Shown here one piece after another: positions 19,452 to 29,535 of a stretch of 64,000 bases of DNA (position 1 is the stretch's first letter; each line of letters starts with the position of its first letter). The notes under the pieces were generated by a model. That model had not been told where the DNA came from. It did not search any database and was given only the letters and a program-made list of their open reading frames with translations. The translations under genes and the position numbers were made by a program. The stretch is from Bradyrhizobium sp. 170 (GTDB taxonomy: Bacteria > Pseudomonadota > Alphaproteobacteria > Rhizobiales > Xanthobacteraceae), in NCBI RefSeq assembly GCF_023101085.1, contig NZ_CP064703.1:1984001-2048000 (forward strand), written 5' to 3'.

Positions 19452-20840
19452 ATGAATCCGAAGGTTAGCCAGATCGCCGTCGGTGCGGAATTATCGAAGG
19501 TGTTCGCGCACATTGATGCGAACAAAGATCAGTTCGTCAGCCGTTTGCTCGACTACCTGCGCCACCCAAGTATCAGCTCCGACAAGAGTGGAATCGGCGA
19601 GGTCGCTGAACTTCTCGCGAGCATGCTGAGCCGCCTGGGCTTCGAAGCGCGGGCGATTGCCACGTCCGGGCACCCGATGGTAGCGGCGCGTTGGGAGCGA
19701 GAACGTGGAGTGCCGACGGTCCTGCTCTACGGTCATTATGACGTGATGCCGCCGGACCCACTCGAAGCCTGGATTAGTCCGCCATTTGAACCGACGATTC
19801 GGGAGGGACGTATTTATGCGCGCGGAGCCGGAGACAGCAAGAGCCAGCACCTCGCTCAGATCCTCGCCGTGGAATCGTATTTGGCAGTACACGGCCGCCT
19901 GCCATGCAACGTCCTGATTCTACTCGAAGGGGAGGAGGAGATCGGAAGTCCAAGCCTTGCAGGATTCATTCAGGCTAACCGCGACCTTCTCAAAGCAGAT
20001 TTGGTCGTAACAGCTGATGGTTCCCTGCACGAGTCCGGCCGCCCGGTTATTAAATACGGGGTCCGTGGCATCGCTGGATTCGAGCTGCGGGCTCGTGCTG
20101 CAAATCGCGATGTTCACTCTGGCCTTTTCGGTGGTGTCGTTCCAAACCCCATTTGGACGCTCGTGCACCTGTTAGCGACAATGAAGAATGCAAATGGGGA
20201 GATTACAATAGATGGCTTTCATGATGGTGTTTTGGCGCCAAGCGATCTTGAGCGTGCCATTGCAGCAGAGCTCCCTTTAGATGCTGCGGATCTTAAGCAA
20301 TCCCTCGGGCTTGCAAGGTTGGATAATCCAGTAGATCGGACGGTGGCGGATAGGCTCATGTTCCATCCAACGCTGACCATTAACGGTTTCCACAGCGGAT
20401 ATGGCGGTCCGGGGTTGAAAACGGTGCTGCCGCATGAGGCTTTCGTTAAGTGCGACGCTCGCCTCGTTGACGGACAAGATTCTGATGACGTCCTCACAAA
20501 GATAGAGGCTCATGTCAAAAAGTACGCGCCGGACGTCGAGCTCGTCCGCTTAGAGTCCACGCCGCCGTCGAAGACGCCAATCGATTCGCCGTTTTCGGCT
20601 ATCGTTCAGCAGGCAGTGCACACCGGACAAGGTCTCGAGCCGCTCATTTATCCTAAGGCCAGCGGCACTCTGCCGGACTACGTCTTCACGCAGATTCTCG
20701 GGATGCCTTCCTTCGTGACCCCGTACGCGAATTTCGACCAAGCCAATCACGCTCCGAACGAGAACATTCAAATCGACTGCTTCCTGAAGGGGATACGCAC
20801 CGGAGCGGCTCTCCTGAACGGCTTGGGAAAATCTGTGTAG
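19452..20840 (+). CDS. M20-family metallopeptidase/dipeptidase
   Basis: A 462-residue zinc hydrolase of the M20 (ArgE/DapE/CPG2, dipeptidase-like) family. Metal and catalytic motifs are H95 in LLYGHYDVMPP, the bridging D128 in GAGDSKSQ, E161-E163 in LEGEEEIGS, D in VTADGSLHE and H in NHAPNE near the C-terminus; a lid domain with HSGLFGG lies between. The ATG at 19452 (MNPKVSQIAV) is chosen over a longer frame from 19335 that adds an unrelated leader. It probably cleaves a dipeptide or N-acyl/amide bond in the cytosol. It stands alone on its strand; the next gene pieces are a truncated Lrp gene and a thioesterase. Confidence 0.9.
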   Translation: MNPKVSQIAVGAELSKVFAHIDANKDQFVSRLLDYLRHPSISSDKSGIGEVAELLASMLSRLGFEARAIATSGHPMVAARWERERGVPTVLLYGHYDVMPPDPLEAWISPPFEPTIREGRIYARGAGDSKSQHLAQILAVESYLAVHGRLPCNVLILLEGEEEIGSPSLAGFIQANRDLLKADLVVTADGSLHESGRPVIKYGVRGIAGFELRARAANRDVHSGLFGGVVPNPIWTLVHLLATMKNANGEITIDGFHDGVLAPSDLERAIAAELPLDAADLKQSLGLARLDNPVDRTVADRLMFHPTLTINGFHSGYGGPGLKTVLPHEAFVKCDARLVDGQDSDDVLTKIEAHVKKYAPDVELVRLESTPPSKTPIDSPFSAIVQQAVHTGQGLEPLIYPKASGTLPDYVFTQILGMPSFVTPYANFDQANHAPNENIQIDCFLKGIRTGAALLNGLGKSV

Positions 20841-21341
20841 GCGCGCAGGAGGCAGCTCAATACGTATTGATTGTTTGCGAGCTTGCACATCGGCTACGGT
20901 GTCACAAACTTCAGTGGTCTGTGATGCGTCCCCCCGCTTGGACAGAGTCTGGCATCGTGCACCAAGGCGGCACCCGATCGCACCTCTATTGGGAGGTTAT
21001 CAGGTAGTATGCGCCAGACTGAACCGCATCTTTCTCTGGGTAACGGGATCGTTCCTAGGTTCCGTCGCTTTGGATCTCTAGGCATCCCGTCCTTCGGAAG
21101 GAGCTGGTCTCCGCGATAAAATTCCGCTCGCATCGATTGATCGTTCAGCTTGGGCTCATAGAGATGGTGCAAGTCGCGACGAAGGCTCTAATGACAAAAG
21201 TACAGGCCAGCGCGATGCCGCACGCTTGAATGGTAATGGGCCGAACGGGGAGTACCTTCCGCCTAAAGGGCATCATTAGAGGCCTTTTCTCGAGGACTTC
21301 TTCGCCGAATGGTATAGATCGTGTTGGTGTGGCAGGTCCGA
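20841..21341. other. Intergenic, decayed region
   Basis: No intact gene. On the minus strand (about 21150-21310) a short hydrophobic stretch VRPITIQACGIALACTFVIRAFVAT might be the first membrane helix of a lost transporter divergent from the Lrp remnant, a frequent arrangement, but nothing follows it. Confidence 0.35.
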
Positions 21342-21483
21342 TGGATGGCATCGATCTGAGGATCCTAGCGGAGCTGCAGCAGGACGGCGGTATCCGCAAC
21401 AATGAGTTGGCGGATCGAGTGCTCTCCAGACTTTGCGAGCCAACTGAATTTCTAGAATTGAACTTCAATAGAAAGATCAGGTG
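21342..21483 (+). pseudogene. Lrp/AsnC-family regulator, N-terminal remnant
   Basis: From ATG 21342 the frame reads MDGIDLRILAELQQDGGIRNNELADRV, the winged-helix start of an Lrp/AsnC regulator, and then breaks up after the recognition helix, with a stop at 21482. The ligand-sensing RAM domain is missing. Regulators of this family often control amino-acid catabolic genes such as those around it; its former target is unknown. Confidence 0.75.
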
Positions 21484-22041
21484 ACGACAAGCGTCACCTG
21501 CGAAGCGTCGACAATGTTCAACTGACAAAGGCGATCTCGCATCAGGTACTTCATTTGGTACAACGTGGCGTATCGGGACCGCACTTAAGTCTGACGATGC
21601 TACGCGTGAGATGGCCCGCGCCCATCATCGCACGGTGAAGCTGCTCATAGAAAGGATACACGCTGAAATTCTGCGCTGAAGCGGAAAAGCTAGCGAAACG
21701 CTGCGCGATATTTGGATAGGGTTTATGGGAGAGTAACATCATCTTCCCGCGAACCCCCTGCTGATTTGGCTCAGATGCTTCCACGGAAGCTGTCCGAGTT
21801 GGCGCCGCTGGAAAGATCGTCTTCGATGCGGACGCCATTTTCTTTGAGGTGAGTGCCTGAACACTGCGCGCATGTTGGGTCTGAGCGCCAATCGTCAATG
21901 AGATGGAGGTCCTTGAGAATGCGCCAAAAGCCCCCCACAAGAGAGCGTACCTCCTCCGCGCGGCTGATTGGGCGGCAAGGGCAAAGCGAAGCGAAGCATT
22001 AGCAATTGAAGCGAAGCATTAACAATTGAAGTCTTGGTTCC
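21484..22041. other. Intergenic region with short tandem repeat
   Basis: About 560 bases. A minus-strand frame (21551-21940) of 129 codons has no family resemblance that I can see. The right part holds a 20-bp tandem repeat, listed separately. Confidence 0.35.
21988..22031. repeat. 20-bp tandem repeat, 2.2 copies
   Basis: Two adjacent units GAAGCGAAGCATTARCAATT differ at one base, followed by a partial third (GAAG). It lies just upstream of the thioesterase gene. It could be simple slippage or a site; no palindrome is evident. Confidence 0.75.
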
Positions 22042-22512
22042 TTGCACGACACCACGAAAACGGCGGCTTCTAACCGCCCCGACCAGCATGTTGGCGCCGA
22101 GGGCGAGTTCGCGGGTTGGCGAACCTCGAGCCATGATAGTTTTGAAACTCATGCCGGCCCCTTCTGGCATCGGCAGGAGCCAGACGGCAGCATCCGATGC
22201 GCCTTCCGAGTCAGGAAAAAGCACCTCAATGGCTCCCGCGACGTCCATGGCGGCTGCCTGATGACGTTCGCCGACTATTGCTTGTTCGCGATCGTCTCGC
22301 CAGTGCTGCAAGGACCCGGCGTGACCGTCAATTTCGCCGGTGAGTTTATCGATGCCAGCCGCGAAGGCGATCTGATCGTGGGCACAGGCGAAATCACCCG
22401 CGCCGGCGGCTCGTTGATCTTCGTACGAGGTCAACTGACGGCCGGAGAGCGGACACTGTGCACCTTCTCCGGCACGATCAAGCGGGTGAAGAGGAGGGCG
22501 GCACCACAGTAA
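22042..22512 (+). CDS. PaaI-type hotdog-fold acyl-CoA thioesterase
   Basis: About 156 residues, standard length for PaaI-like thioesterases. Visible elements are HAGPFWHRQEPDG at the first strand, KHLNGSRDVHGGCLMTFADY (the HGG helix start with a Asp/Glu-position residue later) and VNFAGEFIDASREGD and GEITRAGGSLIFVRGQL in the sheet. The start is uncertain: TTG at 22042 gives the listed length; an internal start would shorten the N-terminus before the first strand. It would hydrolyse an acyl-CoA to free acid and CoA. Downstream on the same strand is a 2-oxoadipate dioxygenase gene, 345 bases away. Confidence 0.72.
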   Translation: MHDTTKTAASNRPDQHVGAEGEFAGWRTSSHDSFETHAGPFWHRQEPDGSIRCAFRVRKKHLNGSRDVHGGCLMTFADYCLFAIVSPVLQGPGVTVNFAGEFIDASREGDLIVGTGEITRAGGSLIFVRGQLTAGERTLCTFSGTIKRVKRRAAPQ

Positions 22513-22857
22513 AAGCCCATAGCTCGTCGCCTTCCTTTCTGCACGCCGCGGCCGTGACTTCCCGAAGTTCCTCAAAGATGCCCACGAGGACGGACAGCTC
22601 ACGTAGCTCGCGACATCGGTGAAGAGGTTCACGCGCGGTACTCTCGCCAGCCGCAACCGCCTTGCTGCCGACTGGCGACTGTCGCGGCGTCGTTGCCCGG
22701 GCCTGACGGCACCTTAGGCTCGTGCTGGCCAGCAGCTGCGATTATGATACGTATAACATCGAAATTGAGTGCAGCCTCGAGCATTTGCGCGGTTCTCAGA
22801 TGTTCTTGCTGCGCAGTTAATTGTCACTTCGTCCCGCCGATATGTCAGGAACTCCCG

Positions 22858-24294
22858 ATGACTATGCATGCTCAAGTAACCTCCCTCGGAATTTTGTCGT
22901 CGAAAGTCCACCCTGACGAAACTCGGTCTCTGTTTTCGCATGCGATGTCACAGATGTATCGCGCCGAGGTGCCGCAATACGGCAGCCTCGTCGAACTCGT
23001 CGCCCACGTGAATGCACAGACACTTGCGAATGATCCGGAACTGGAGCAGGCTTTGCGTCGGAATGACGAGATTGCTCGCCTCGGCGTCGAACGCCACGGG
23101 GCCGTCCGGCTCGGCACGCGGGAAGAGCTGTTCAACATCCGCCGCGTCTTCGCGGTGCTCGGCATGCATCCTGTCGGATACTATGATCTTTCTGTCGCTG
23201 GCGTGCCGGTGCATTCCACGGTTTTCCGGCCCGTTGCCAACGAGGCGTTGCGCCGCAATCCGTTTCGCGTTTTCGCTTCACTTCTTCGCCTCGAACTCAT
23301 CGAGGACGAGACGCTTCGCAAAGAGGTGGCGCGGATCCTATCGGAACGGCGGATCTTTACCTCGCGTGTCCTAGAACTGGTCAGGGCGTTCGAGGCCGAA
23401 GGCGGTCTCGACCAGACGCAGGCCGAGGAGTTCGTGCGCGAAGTACTGGAGACGTTCCGCTGGCACAGCGACGCTACAGTGACGCTTGAGACTTACACCA
23501 AGATGCACAATGCTCACCGCCTAATCGCCGACGTGGTCAGTTTCCGCGGTCCGCACATCAATCACCTGACGCCGCGCACCCTCGACATCGACGCCGTCCA
23601 GGCTGTGATGCCGCAACGCGGCATTACGCCCAAGGCAGTCATCGAGGGGCCGCCTCGTCGTAAGTGTCCTATCCTGCTTCGACAGACCAGCTTCAAGGCG
23701 CTTCAGGAGCGCATCGAGTTCAGAGGCGGAGACGGCGGGAAGGTCGAGGGCGCTCACACGGCCCGCTTCGGTGAGATCGAGCAGCGCGGCGTTGCGCTTA
23801 CCCCAAAGGGCCGCAAGCTCTACGACAAACTGCTGGCTTCGGTCCGCAGCGATGTTCGCGTTGACGCAACCGGCGCTCATGCCGGGGAGTACGAACGCGA
23901 ATTGGCGGAAGGATTCCGGGCCTTTCCTGACAGCTGGGCGGAACTGCGGGACCAGCGGCTCGCCTATTTCCGCTGTTCGCCGACGGTTGAAGGTCTGGCC
24001 GCTGCCAGACGGGACAAGGTCTCGCCTGGAATCGACGAACTCCTGGCGCGCGGCCATTTGCGGTTTGATCCGATCGTATATGAGGATTTCCTCCCAGTCA
24101 GCGCTGCGGGCATTTTCCAATCGAATCTCGGTACGGACGAGCAGCAGAACTATGCCGAGCGCGCTAACCAGGAAGCATTCGAAGACGCCTTGGGCGCAAA
24201 AATTGCCGATGAGTTCGCGCTCTATGCCCAGGCGGAGCAGAGCTCGCTGGACGAAGCTTTGTCGCAACTCGCCGTGGCGGCAAAGGCGCAGTGA
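22858..24294 (+). CDS. hglS: 2-oxoadipate dioxygenase/decarboxylase (HglS/YdcJ, DUF1338 family)
   Basis: A 478-residue VOC-fold iron enzyme that in Pseudomonas putida converts 2-oxoadipate to D-2-hydroxyglutarate in lysine catabolism. Family features are GVERHGAIRLG-like VERHGAVRLGT with H80, VPVHSTVFRPV, NPFRVFASLLRLEL, HINHLTPRTLDID with H236, and FGEIEQRGVALT with the third metal-ligand Glu (E306 or E308). Offsets agree with H70, H226 and E294 of the P. putida protein. The start at 22858 has AGGA seven bases upstream; the frame is open further but without a family N-terminus. No other lysine-pathway gene is seen nearby, so it stands alone here. Confidence 0.9.
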   Translation: MTMHAQVTSLGILSSKVHPDETRSLFSHAMSQMYRAEVPQYGSLVELVAHVNAQTLANDPELEQALRRNDEIARLGVERHGAVRLGTREELFNIRRVFAVLGMHPVGYYDLSVAGVPVHSTVFRPVANEALRRNPFRVFASLLRLELIEDETLRKEVARILSERRIFTSRVLELVRAFEAEGGLDQTQAEEFVREVLETFRWHSDATVTLETYTKMHNAHRLIADVVSFRGPHINHLTPRTLDIDAVQAVMPQRGITPKAVIEGPPRRKCPILLRQTSFKALQERIEFRGGDGGKVEGAHTARFGEIEQRGVALTPKGRKLYDKLLASVRSDVRVDATGAHAGEYERELAEGFRAFPDSWAELRDQRLAYFRCSPTVEGLAAARRDKVSPGIDELLARGHLRFDPIVYEDFLPVSAAGIFQSNLGTDEQQNYAERANQEAFEDALGAKIADEFALYAQAEQSSLDEALSQLAVAAKAQ

Positions 24295-24673
24295 AGCTAT
24301 CCGCACCACAATCCAATAGACGGCGACGGCGGTGTCTCGTGCTTTGTGGAAGAATAGCTGCGCTCGCGATCGTCGTGAGATCACGCGAGGTCCCCAGCCC
24401 AATCAACAGAAGATCCCGCACAGCGCCAGACATCGTCTATTACTTGATCAGGGTTTGGTGCGCGCTACCTTTCCGGGCCAATGCCGATCGCCGCTGTCGA
24501 ACTGGCTGAGTAGTATCGACGCGGCCCTAGTTTGCTCATAGAATGGCAGAGACCTGCTAGTTGAGTAATGACCAACGATCTTCTGCTACGGGCACTTAAG
24601 AATCCAAAGTGGCGACATCGTCACCATCCCTTGGGACGGCGCATTGCGTCGCCAGAAATGTTCCTGAATGCTG
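24295..24673. other. Intergenic region
   Basis: About 380 bases between hglS and the left end of the next insertion sequence. No gene or clear signal is seen. Confidence 0.45.
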
Positions 24674-26490
24674 AGTTGTTGCCTCACGTAAATTGCTCCC
24701 CAATGGCAAGGGAGCGCAGGGGCAACGATGAGGCGATTGAGTATGGCGACGCGCAAGGAATTGAAGTCTGCTTTGGCGCGGCGCTACAGGGTATCGAGCC
24801 GCGTCGAAAAGGGCCGTATTCTCGACGAGTTCGTCGCGATTACTGCCTGCATCGGAAGCATGCGATGCGGCTGCTGCGCTGCGACCCTGTCGGCCAGACA
24901 GCGGGGCGTCGCAATCGTGCGCGGATCTACCAAGACGCCGAGAGAAATGTGTTGATACTGCTTTGGGAGGCCGCAGACCGGGTGTGCGGCAAGCGTCTGA
25001 AGGCCCTGCTGCCGATCTTGATTGAATCGATGGAGCGTCACGGCCATATCGACCTGACGCCAGAGGTTCGGGCCAAATTGTTGTCGATGAGTGCGGCGAC
25101 AATCGACCGGGCGCTTCGAAGCGTTCGTGAGCAAAGCGGCCGGCAGCGCCGTCGCTCTGTAGCAAGTGCTCTGCGACGCAGCATCCCTGTTCCTACTTCA
25201 GCGGATTGGGGAGATCCTGCGCCCGGTTTCGTCGAGGCCGATCTTGTTGCTCACAGCGGTCCTTCGGCGCGGGGTAGCTTCGTCCAGACGCTCGTTCTCA
25301 CGGACATCGCGACCGGTTGGACTGAATGCGCGCCACTTCTGGTGCGCGAACAGAGGTTGTTGAGCACGGTTCTGACCGAACTTCGTAAACAGCTACCGTT
25401 TGCGCTCCTGGGGCTGGACACCGACAACGACTCTGTGTTCATGAATGAGACCTTGAAAGAATATTGCGAACAGGCTGACATCGTCTTCACGCGCTGTCGC
25501 CCTTACCGCAAGAACGATCAGGCCTTTGTCGAGCAGAAGAACGGCGCGGTGGTCCGCCGAATGGTCGGCTACCGTCGATTCGAGGGACTCGAAGCGGCCG
25601 CTTTGCTGGCTCAGCTTTACCGTTCGGCCCGCTTGTTCGTGAACTTTTTCCAGCCATCGTTCAAATTGATACGAAAGGAACGCGACGGAGCGCGTGTCCA
25701 CAAAACGTACAGCGCCCCCGCGACCCCACATCAGCGGCTGGTTGCCGAAGCAAGAACACCTGATGCCGTCCGCGCCCGCGTCAATGAAATCTATGCCGGC
25801 CTGGATCCGGTCGCCTTACTGCGCGATATCCGAGCCGTGCAGGAGCAGTTGGCCAATCTCACCGACGTCGCCCCAGCAAGCCATCCAACTGCGATGCCGC
25901 CGATCGAACAGTTCTTGTCGAGCTTGCGAATCGCGTGGAAAGACGGAGCGGGACGCCCGACGGACAGGCCAATTGCGAAGCCGAAGCGAGAGCGGCGACG
26001 CCCTGATCCGCTCGTCAAGGCTACGCCACAGCTGCGCGAATGGTTCGAGGCCGAGCCGTGGCGGACCAGCAGTGAACTCCTGTCCAAGCTTCAGGCAGAA
26101 AACCCCGGGGTCTACCCGCGCAAAGTACTCCGAACTCTTCAACGTCGTCTCAAATTGTGGCGCAGCGAGCAAGCAAGCGCACTGGTGTTTAGCTCTGGGA
26201 AAACGCGGCACAAAGCGACGTGATCGTCACATCACCGGAAAGCCCGCCGCTGCTGGATGAAGGAACGGCGGTGTGAAATAGACCGGTGATCGACCGTGCT
26301 CAAGGCTGGCGCGTTGCGCCACCGCCTTCGGCGGCTGGCGGCCTTGACCACGCCCGATCACCGGTCTGTTGGCTTTGCAAGCGCTCGGTCGAGGACCGAG
26401 CGCGACATCGGCGCGCTCGAAATACCCACCAGTTGCACGACCGGCTTCCTTCGCTCCCTGGCTAGGGAGCAAAATAGATGAGGCAACAAT
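24674..26490 (+). mobile_element. DDE insertion sequence (ISNCY-like), about 1.8 kb, with frameshifted transposase
   Basis: Imperfect inverted repeats of roughly 40 bp mark the ends: the left begins GTTGTTGCCTCA and continues to a GCTCCC...GGGAGC hairpin near 24694-24714; the right end, reverse-complemented from about 26490, begins ATTGTTGCCTCA and has the same hairpin at 26457-26470. One transposase gene lies between, and some 230 bases of palindrome-rich sequence follow its stop. Target duplication was not clear. Confidence 0.75.
24728..26223 (+). pseudogene. Integrase-type DDE transposase, one frameshift
   Basis: The N-terminus (ATG 24728 or 24743: MATRKELKSALARRYRVSSRVEKGRILDEF, shown in part) lies in one frame and switches near 24842, after FVAIT, to the frame LHRKHAMRLLR that stays open to 26223. 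The catalytic core has D in PGFVEADLVAHSG, D in LLGLDTDNDSVF and E in AFVEQKNGAVVRR, all present. A one-base deletion seems to explain the shift; programmed frameshifting is less likely because no slippery run is seen there. About 490 residues if joined. Confidence 0.82.
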
Positions 26491-26530
26491 AGGTCTATCG
26501 GGAACATCGCTACATGCGGCAATACGGCGC

Positions 26531-26553
26531 CCCACCCAGATTGTCGCGCTATA
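26531..26553. repeat. Orphan IS21 terminal repeat
   Basis: These 23 bases are identical to the reverse complement of the left end of the complete IS21 element (5443-5465). No IS21 gene is near. It is either a solo relic of an IS21 copy that was lost by deletion, or a one-ended event. Confidence 0.75.
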
Positions 26554-26738
26554 GTAAAATATTCGCAAGGACGCGACCCGCTGCGACAAATGAGCGAAGT
26601 GAGCGCGCAATTTAGGGAAAACGGCTCTTAGACCCTCGTATCATCTGCGAGCCACGATCGGGGGACCCGCGCGTCTTTATCGCTGCCCGGTGTGAGAGGA
26701 GCGTGCAGCCGCTTTCGTTGGCCGCGAGGAGAGAAACT

Positions 26739-27600
26739 GTGAATCATGTGCCTGGTGCGCTTTCCAGCTTTCGCGTGCTCGATCTATCCCGTGTCCGAGC
26801 CGGTCCAACTTGTGTACGGATGCTTGCGGATTTTGGGGCGGACGTAATCCGTATTGAACCGCCCCTCGGTGTTGATCCGAACGACACGATGTTTGCTGAG
26901 AAGCGGCGCGGCGGCGACTTCCAGAATCTGAACCGCAACAAACGTGGCTTATCTCTTAATCTCAAGACGGCGGACGGCTTAAGATACTGTGTGAACTTAT
27001 GAAGACGAGCGAGATAGTGGTGGAGAACTGGAGGCCGGATGTTAAGGTGCGTCTTGGCTTAGATTATCGGGCGCTGAGCTGTCTCAATCCAAGAGTCATT
27101 CTTGCCAGCACATCTGGTTACGGACAGGATGGACCGTACGCGAAACGTCCAGGATAATTCAAGGAATGGGCGGGCTAATGTCCGTGACGGGAACGCCCGA
27201 GAGTGGGCCCCCGCAGGGCAGGCATTGCTGTGGCCGATTCCAGTACTGGCCTTTACGCCGCTCTCGGTGTTCTCACATCCCTCTTCGAACGTGAGAGGTC
27301 GGGGAGGGGCCAGTGGGTACATGCGAGTTTGCTGCATTCCCAGATCGCTATGCTTGATTTTCAGGCCGCAAGATATCTCGTTGAGCGGATGTGCCAAAGC
27401 CCGCCGGTAATGATCATCCGACCGCGGCGCCGATGGGCACCTTTCGCGGCAGCGATGGTCTATCCAATATCGGGGTTTCTGGGACTGGACAATGGGGGGG
27501 CGGTTTGCAGGGCACTCGCGCGCGAAGACGGGTCAAGAATGAAAAAATTCGCCGCTTGGCTTGGCACGACGAGGCTCGACCTAAGGCAAGGAGCGAGTAG
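26739..27600 (+). pseudogene. Class III (CaiB/BaiF) CoA-transferase, frameshifted
   Basis: Starts at GTG 26739 behind GAGGAGAG. The first frame gives FRVLDLSRVRAGPTCVRMLADFG, VIRIEPPLG and LNRNKRGLSLNL, then breaks near 26990. Other frames continue: SEIVVENWRPDV, VILASTSGYGQDGPYAKRPG, a stop, then VADSSTGLYAALGVLTSL, GQWVHASLLHSQIAMLDFQAARYL and finally GNDHPTAAPMGTFRGSDG. The region with the catalytic Asp reads AVADSSTG. At least four lesions are present and the last quarter of the protein is not found. It is the third member of this family in the window. Confidence 0.85.
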
Positions 27601-28454
27601 GTCCGTAACGTCTGGTGAGAACTCCACCGGGTGTACGTAGATGCCACAACAGAGCCAAAAGAGTCCTGTCTCTGACACCTTGCCAATCATCGGACTCGCA
27701 GAATGTGTCCGTGGCACGGGCATATTCTCGGCGGCGGCTAAATCGATGGTCTGCTTGACCGGCGCCGACTATGGTCGTCGCAATTGCGGTGGCCAACAAA
27801 AACCAGCACGCATCTGATGGGTGATGGTGCCCATCCCAAGAGCTCGATGCCCCTAGGTTGGCGAGGTGAGCCGCGACTTAATGGCCAACGTGTGACGTTA
27901 GATGACAGCATGATGGAAAACAAGCGGAGCTGGGGGCCTGTCGGGGCGGCCGGAGATTGGCATATCTCGGATCGCTACCAGGCATTCGCAGGTCACGTCG
28001 TCGGCGATGCTCAGCACACGAAAGTGCTGCGCGTTGGAACTGGTCATGTATCCATGGCGCGTCGCAAGCCGTCCATCGGCATTCGATCCACTTCTTGCCA
28101 AAATCGAAAGCAAGGGACCCGTCCGATCCAGCATTCCGAGCTCGCGATTTCATGATGGAATCGCATGCGATTTCAATTTCGGAATGCTCGGTGATTCATT
28201 GTTCGAACGTTAAGTGCATTCCAGCGGAATCAGCGCGTAGGCGCGGAATTTCGGCATAAGCGGCGCCACATTAAAGAATTTCGGACCTAAGCGTTCGGTG
28301 CCCAATTGGGTGTCTAGTCCATACTTCTATCGGCGCGCCTGTTCGGCAAGTGCATCGTTTCCTTCTCCGTATGATATGATGTTCGGCTAAATCTCGGTCT
28401 CGAGCCTTGTTGTCATCGACGAGGGCCGGCCTAAGCACAACCATAGAGGTAAGC
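27601..28454. other. Intergenic region with no recognisable gene
   Basis: About 850 bases. A plus-strand frame of 123 codons (27784-28155) and overlapping minus-strand frames show no family motif. Near 28238-28262 stands a short motif, GGCGCGGAATTTCGGC, that recurs in slightly changed form at 34979-34998. Otherwise nothing is seen. Confidence 0.4.
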
Positions 28455-29390
28455 ATGTCCACTGAAAGCCCAGCCTTCACCATTGTCATCAATCACCCCA
28501 AGGCCGAACTTCTTGCAAGACTTTTGGGGGGCGTTGTCCGGAAGTTCGCGCCATAGTGGCTCCGGACGCTGATCGGCTTGAGCGATACATAGATGAGGCG
28601 GACGCGTTGTTTGCCTTCCGATTTCCCGTTGAAGTGTTCGATCGGGCGAAGAAGCTGCGTTGGTTTCAGTCCATTGGCGCCGGTGTTGATTCCATGTTCC
28701 CCATCCGCGACATGTTCGCGGCATGCATGGCGGCCTCATAGCGGATTACGTGATGGCCGGCGTGACGATGCTGAATTGGGATTTCCGTAAGTTTCTGCGC
28801 GAGCAGGCTGAGCGGCAATGGAACTTCCGCGGCGTGACGCCATTGGCCGACAAAGCGCTTGGCGTGGTCGGGTTAGGCTCGATCGGGCGACTATTGCTCG
28901 GCGCGCGAAGAGCGCGGGGATGAAGGTTGTGGGCTCGAAGCGGGACATTTCGGTTCCGGTTGAAGGTGTAGACCGCTTGTTCGGCTCCGCTGAGCTGAAA
29001 GATTTGCTGCCGCTCTGCGATTTCGTGGTCCTGGCCGTGTCGGCCACGCCGGAGACGGTCGGTCTCATCGGCGCGGCCGAGATCGCATGCATGCGGCGTG
29101 ATGCATTTTTGATCAATATCGCCCGGGGCAGCGTCGTCGCGGAGTCCGAACTGATCAGCGCCTTGCAGACGGGTGCAATCGCGGGCGCGATGTTAGACGT
29201 GTTCGAGCGCGAACCGCTTCCGCAGGACAGCCCGCTGTGGGATATGCCAAACGTGATTGTAACGCCCCATACTTCCGGAATCCCCACAAACTGTATGGAG
29301 CGAGCATTTGAAATCATTGCAGAAAACATTGAGCGCTAACTGAAAGGGCAGCCGTTGAAGGATTTGGTGGATCTGCGACGCGGCTATTAA
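28455..29390 (+). pseudogene. D-isomer-specific 2-hydroxyacid dehydrogenase, frameshifted
   Basis: From ATG 28455 (MSTESPAFTIVINHPKAELL) the gene continues in changing frames: VAPDADRLERYIDEADALF and RWFQSIGAGVDSMF, ADYVMAGVTMLNWDF, KALGVVGLGSIGRLL (NAD-binding GxGxxG), then LPLCDFVVLAVSATPETVGLIG, INIARGSVVAESEL, GAMLDVFEREPLP and VIVTPHTSG with the catalytic His. A final TAA at 29337-29339 replaces what should be a Tyr codon (IER-stop-LKGQPLKDLVDLRRGY). At least three frameshifts plus one nonsense change are visible. It once used NAD(P)H to reduce a 2-oxo acid. Confidence 0.9.
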
Positions 29391-29535
29391 GCGCCGTGGC
29401 GCGAGCACCGGAAGCAGGCGGGCTGCTTGTCCGCGAGTTGCCGGCTTATGGACGCAATCCTGGATCAATGGCGCCTTCTAAGGACGACGAGCCGCATGGC
29501 GACCGCGGGTTTTCGAGAGAAGCGAGGAGACATAA

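Noticed and set aside
24568..24727. Upstream extension of the DDE transposase to 24568
   Set aside because: The added residues do not resemble the family and cross the inverted repeat; the true N-terminus is in another frame from 24728 or 24743.
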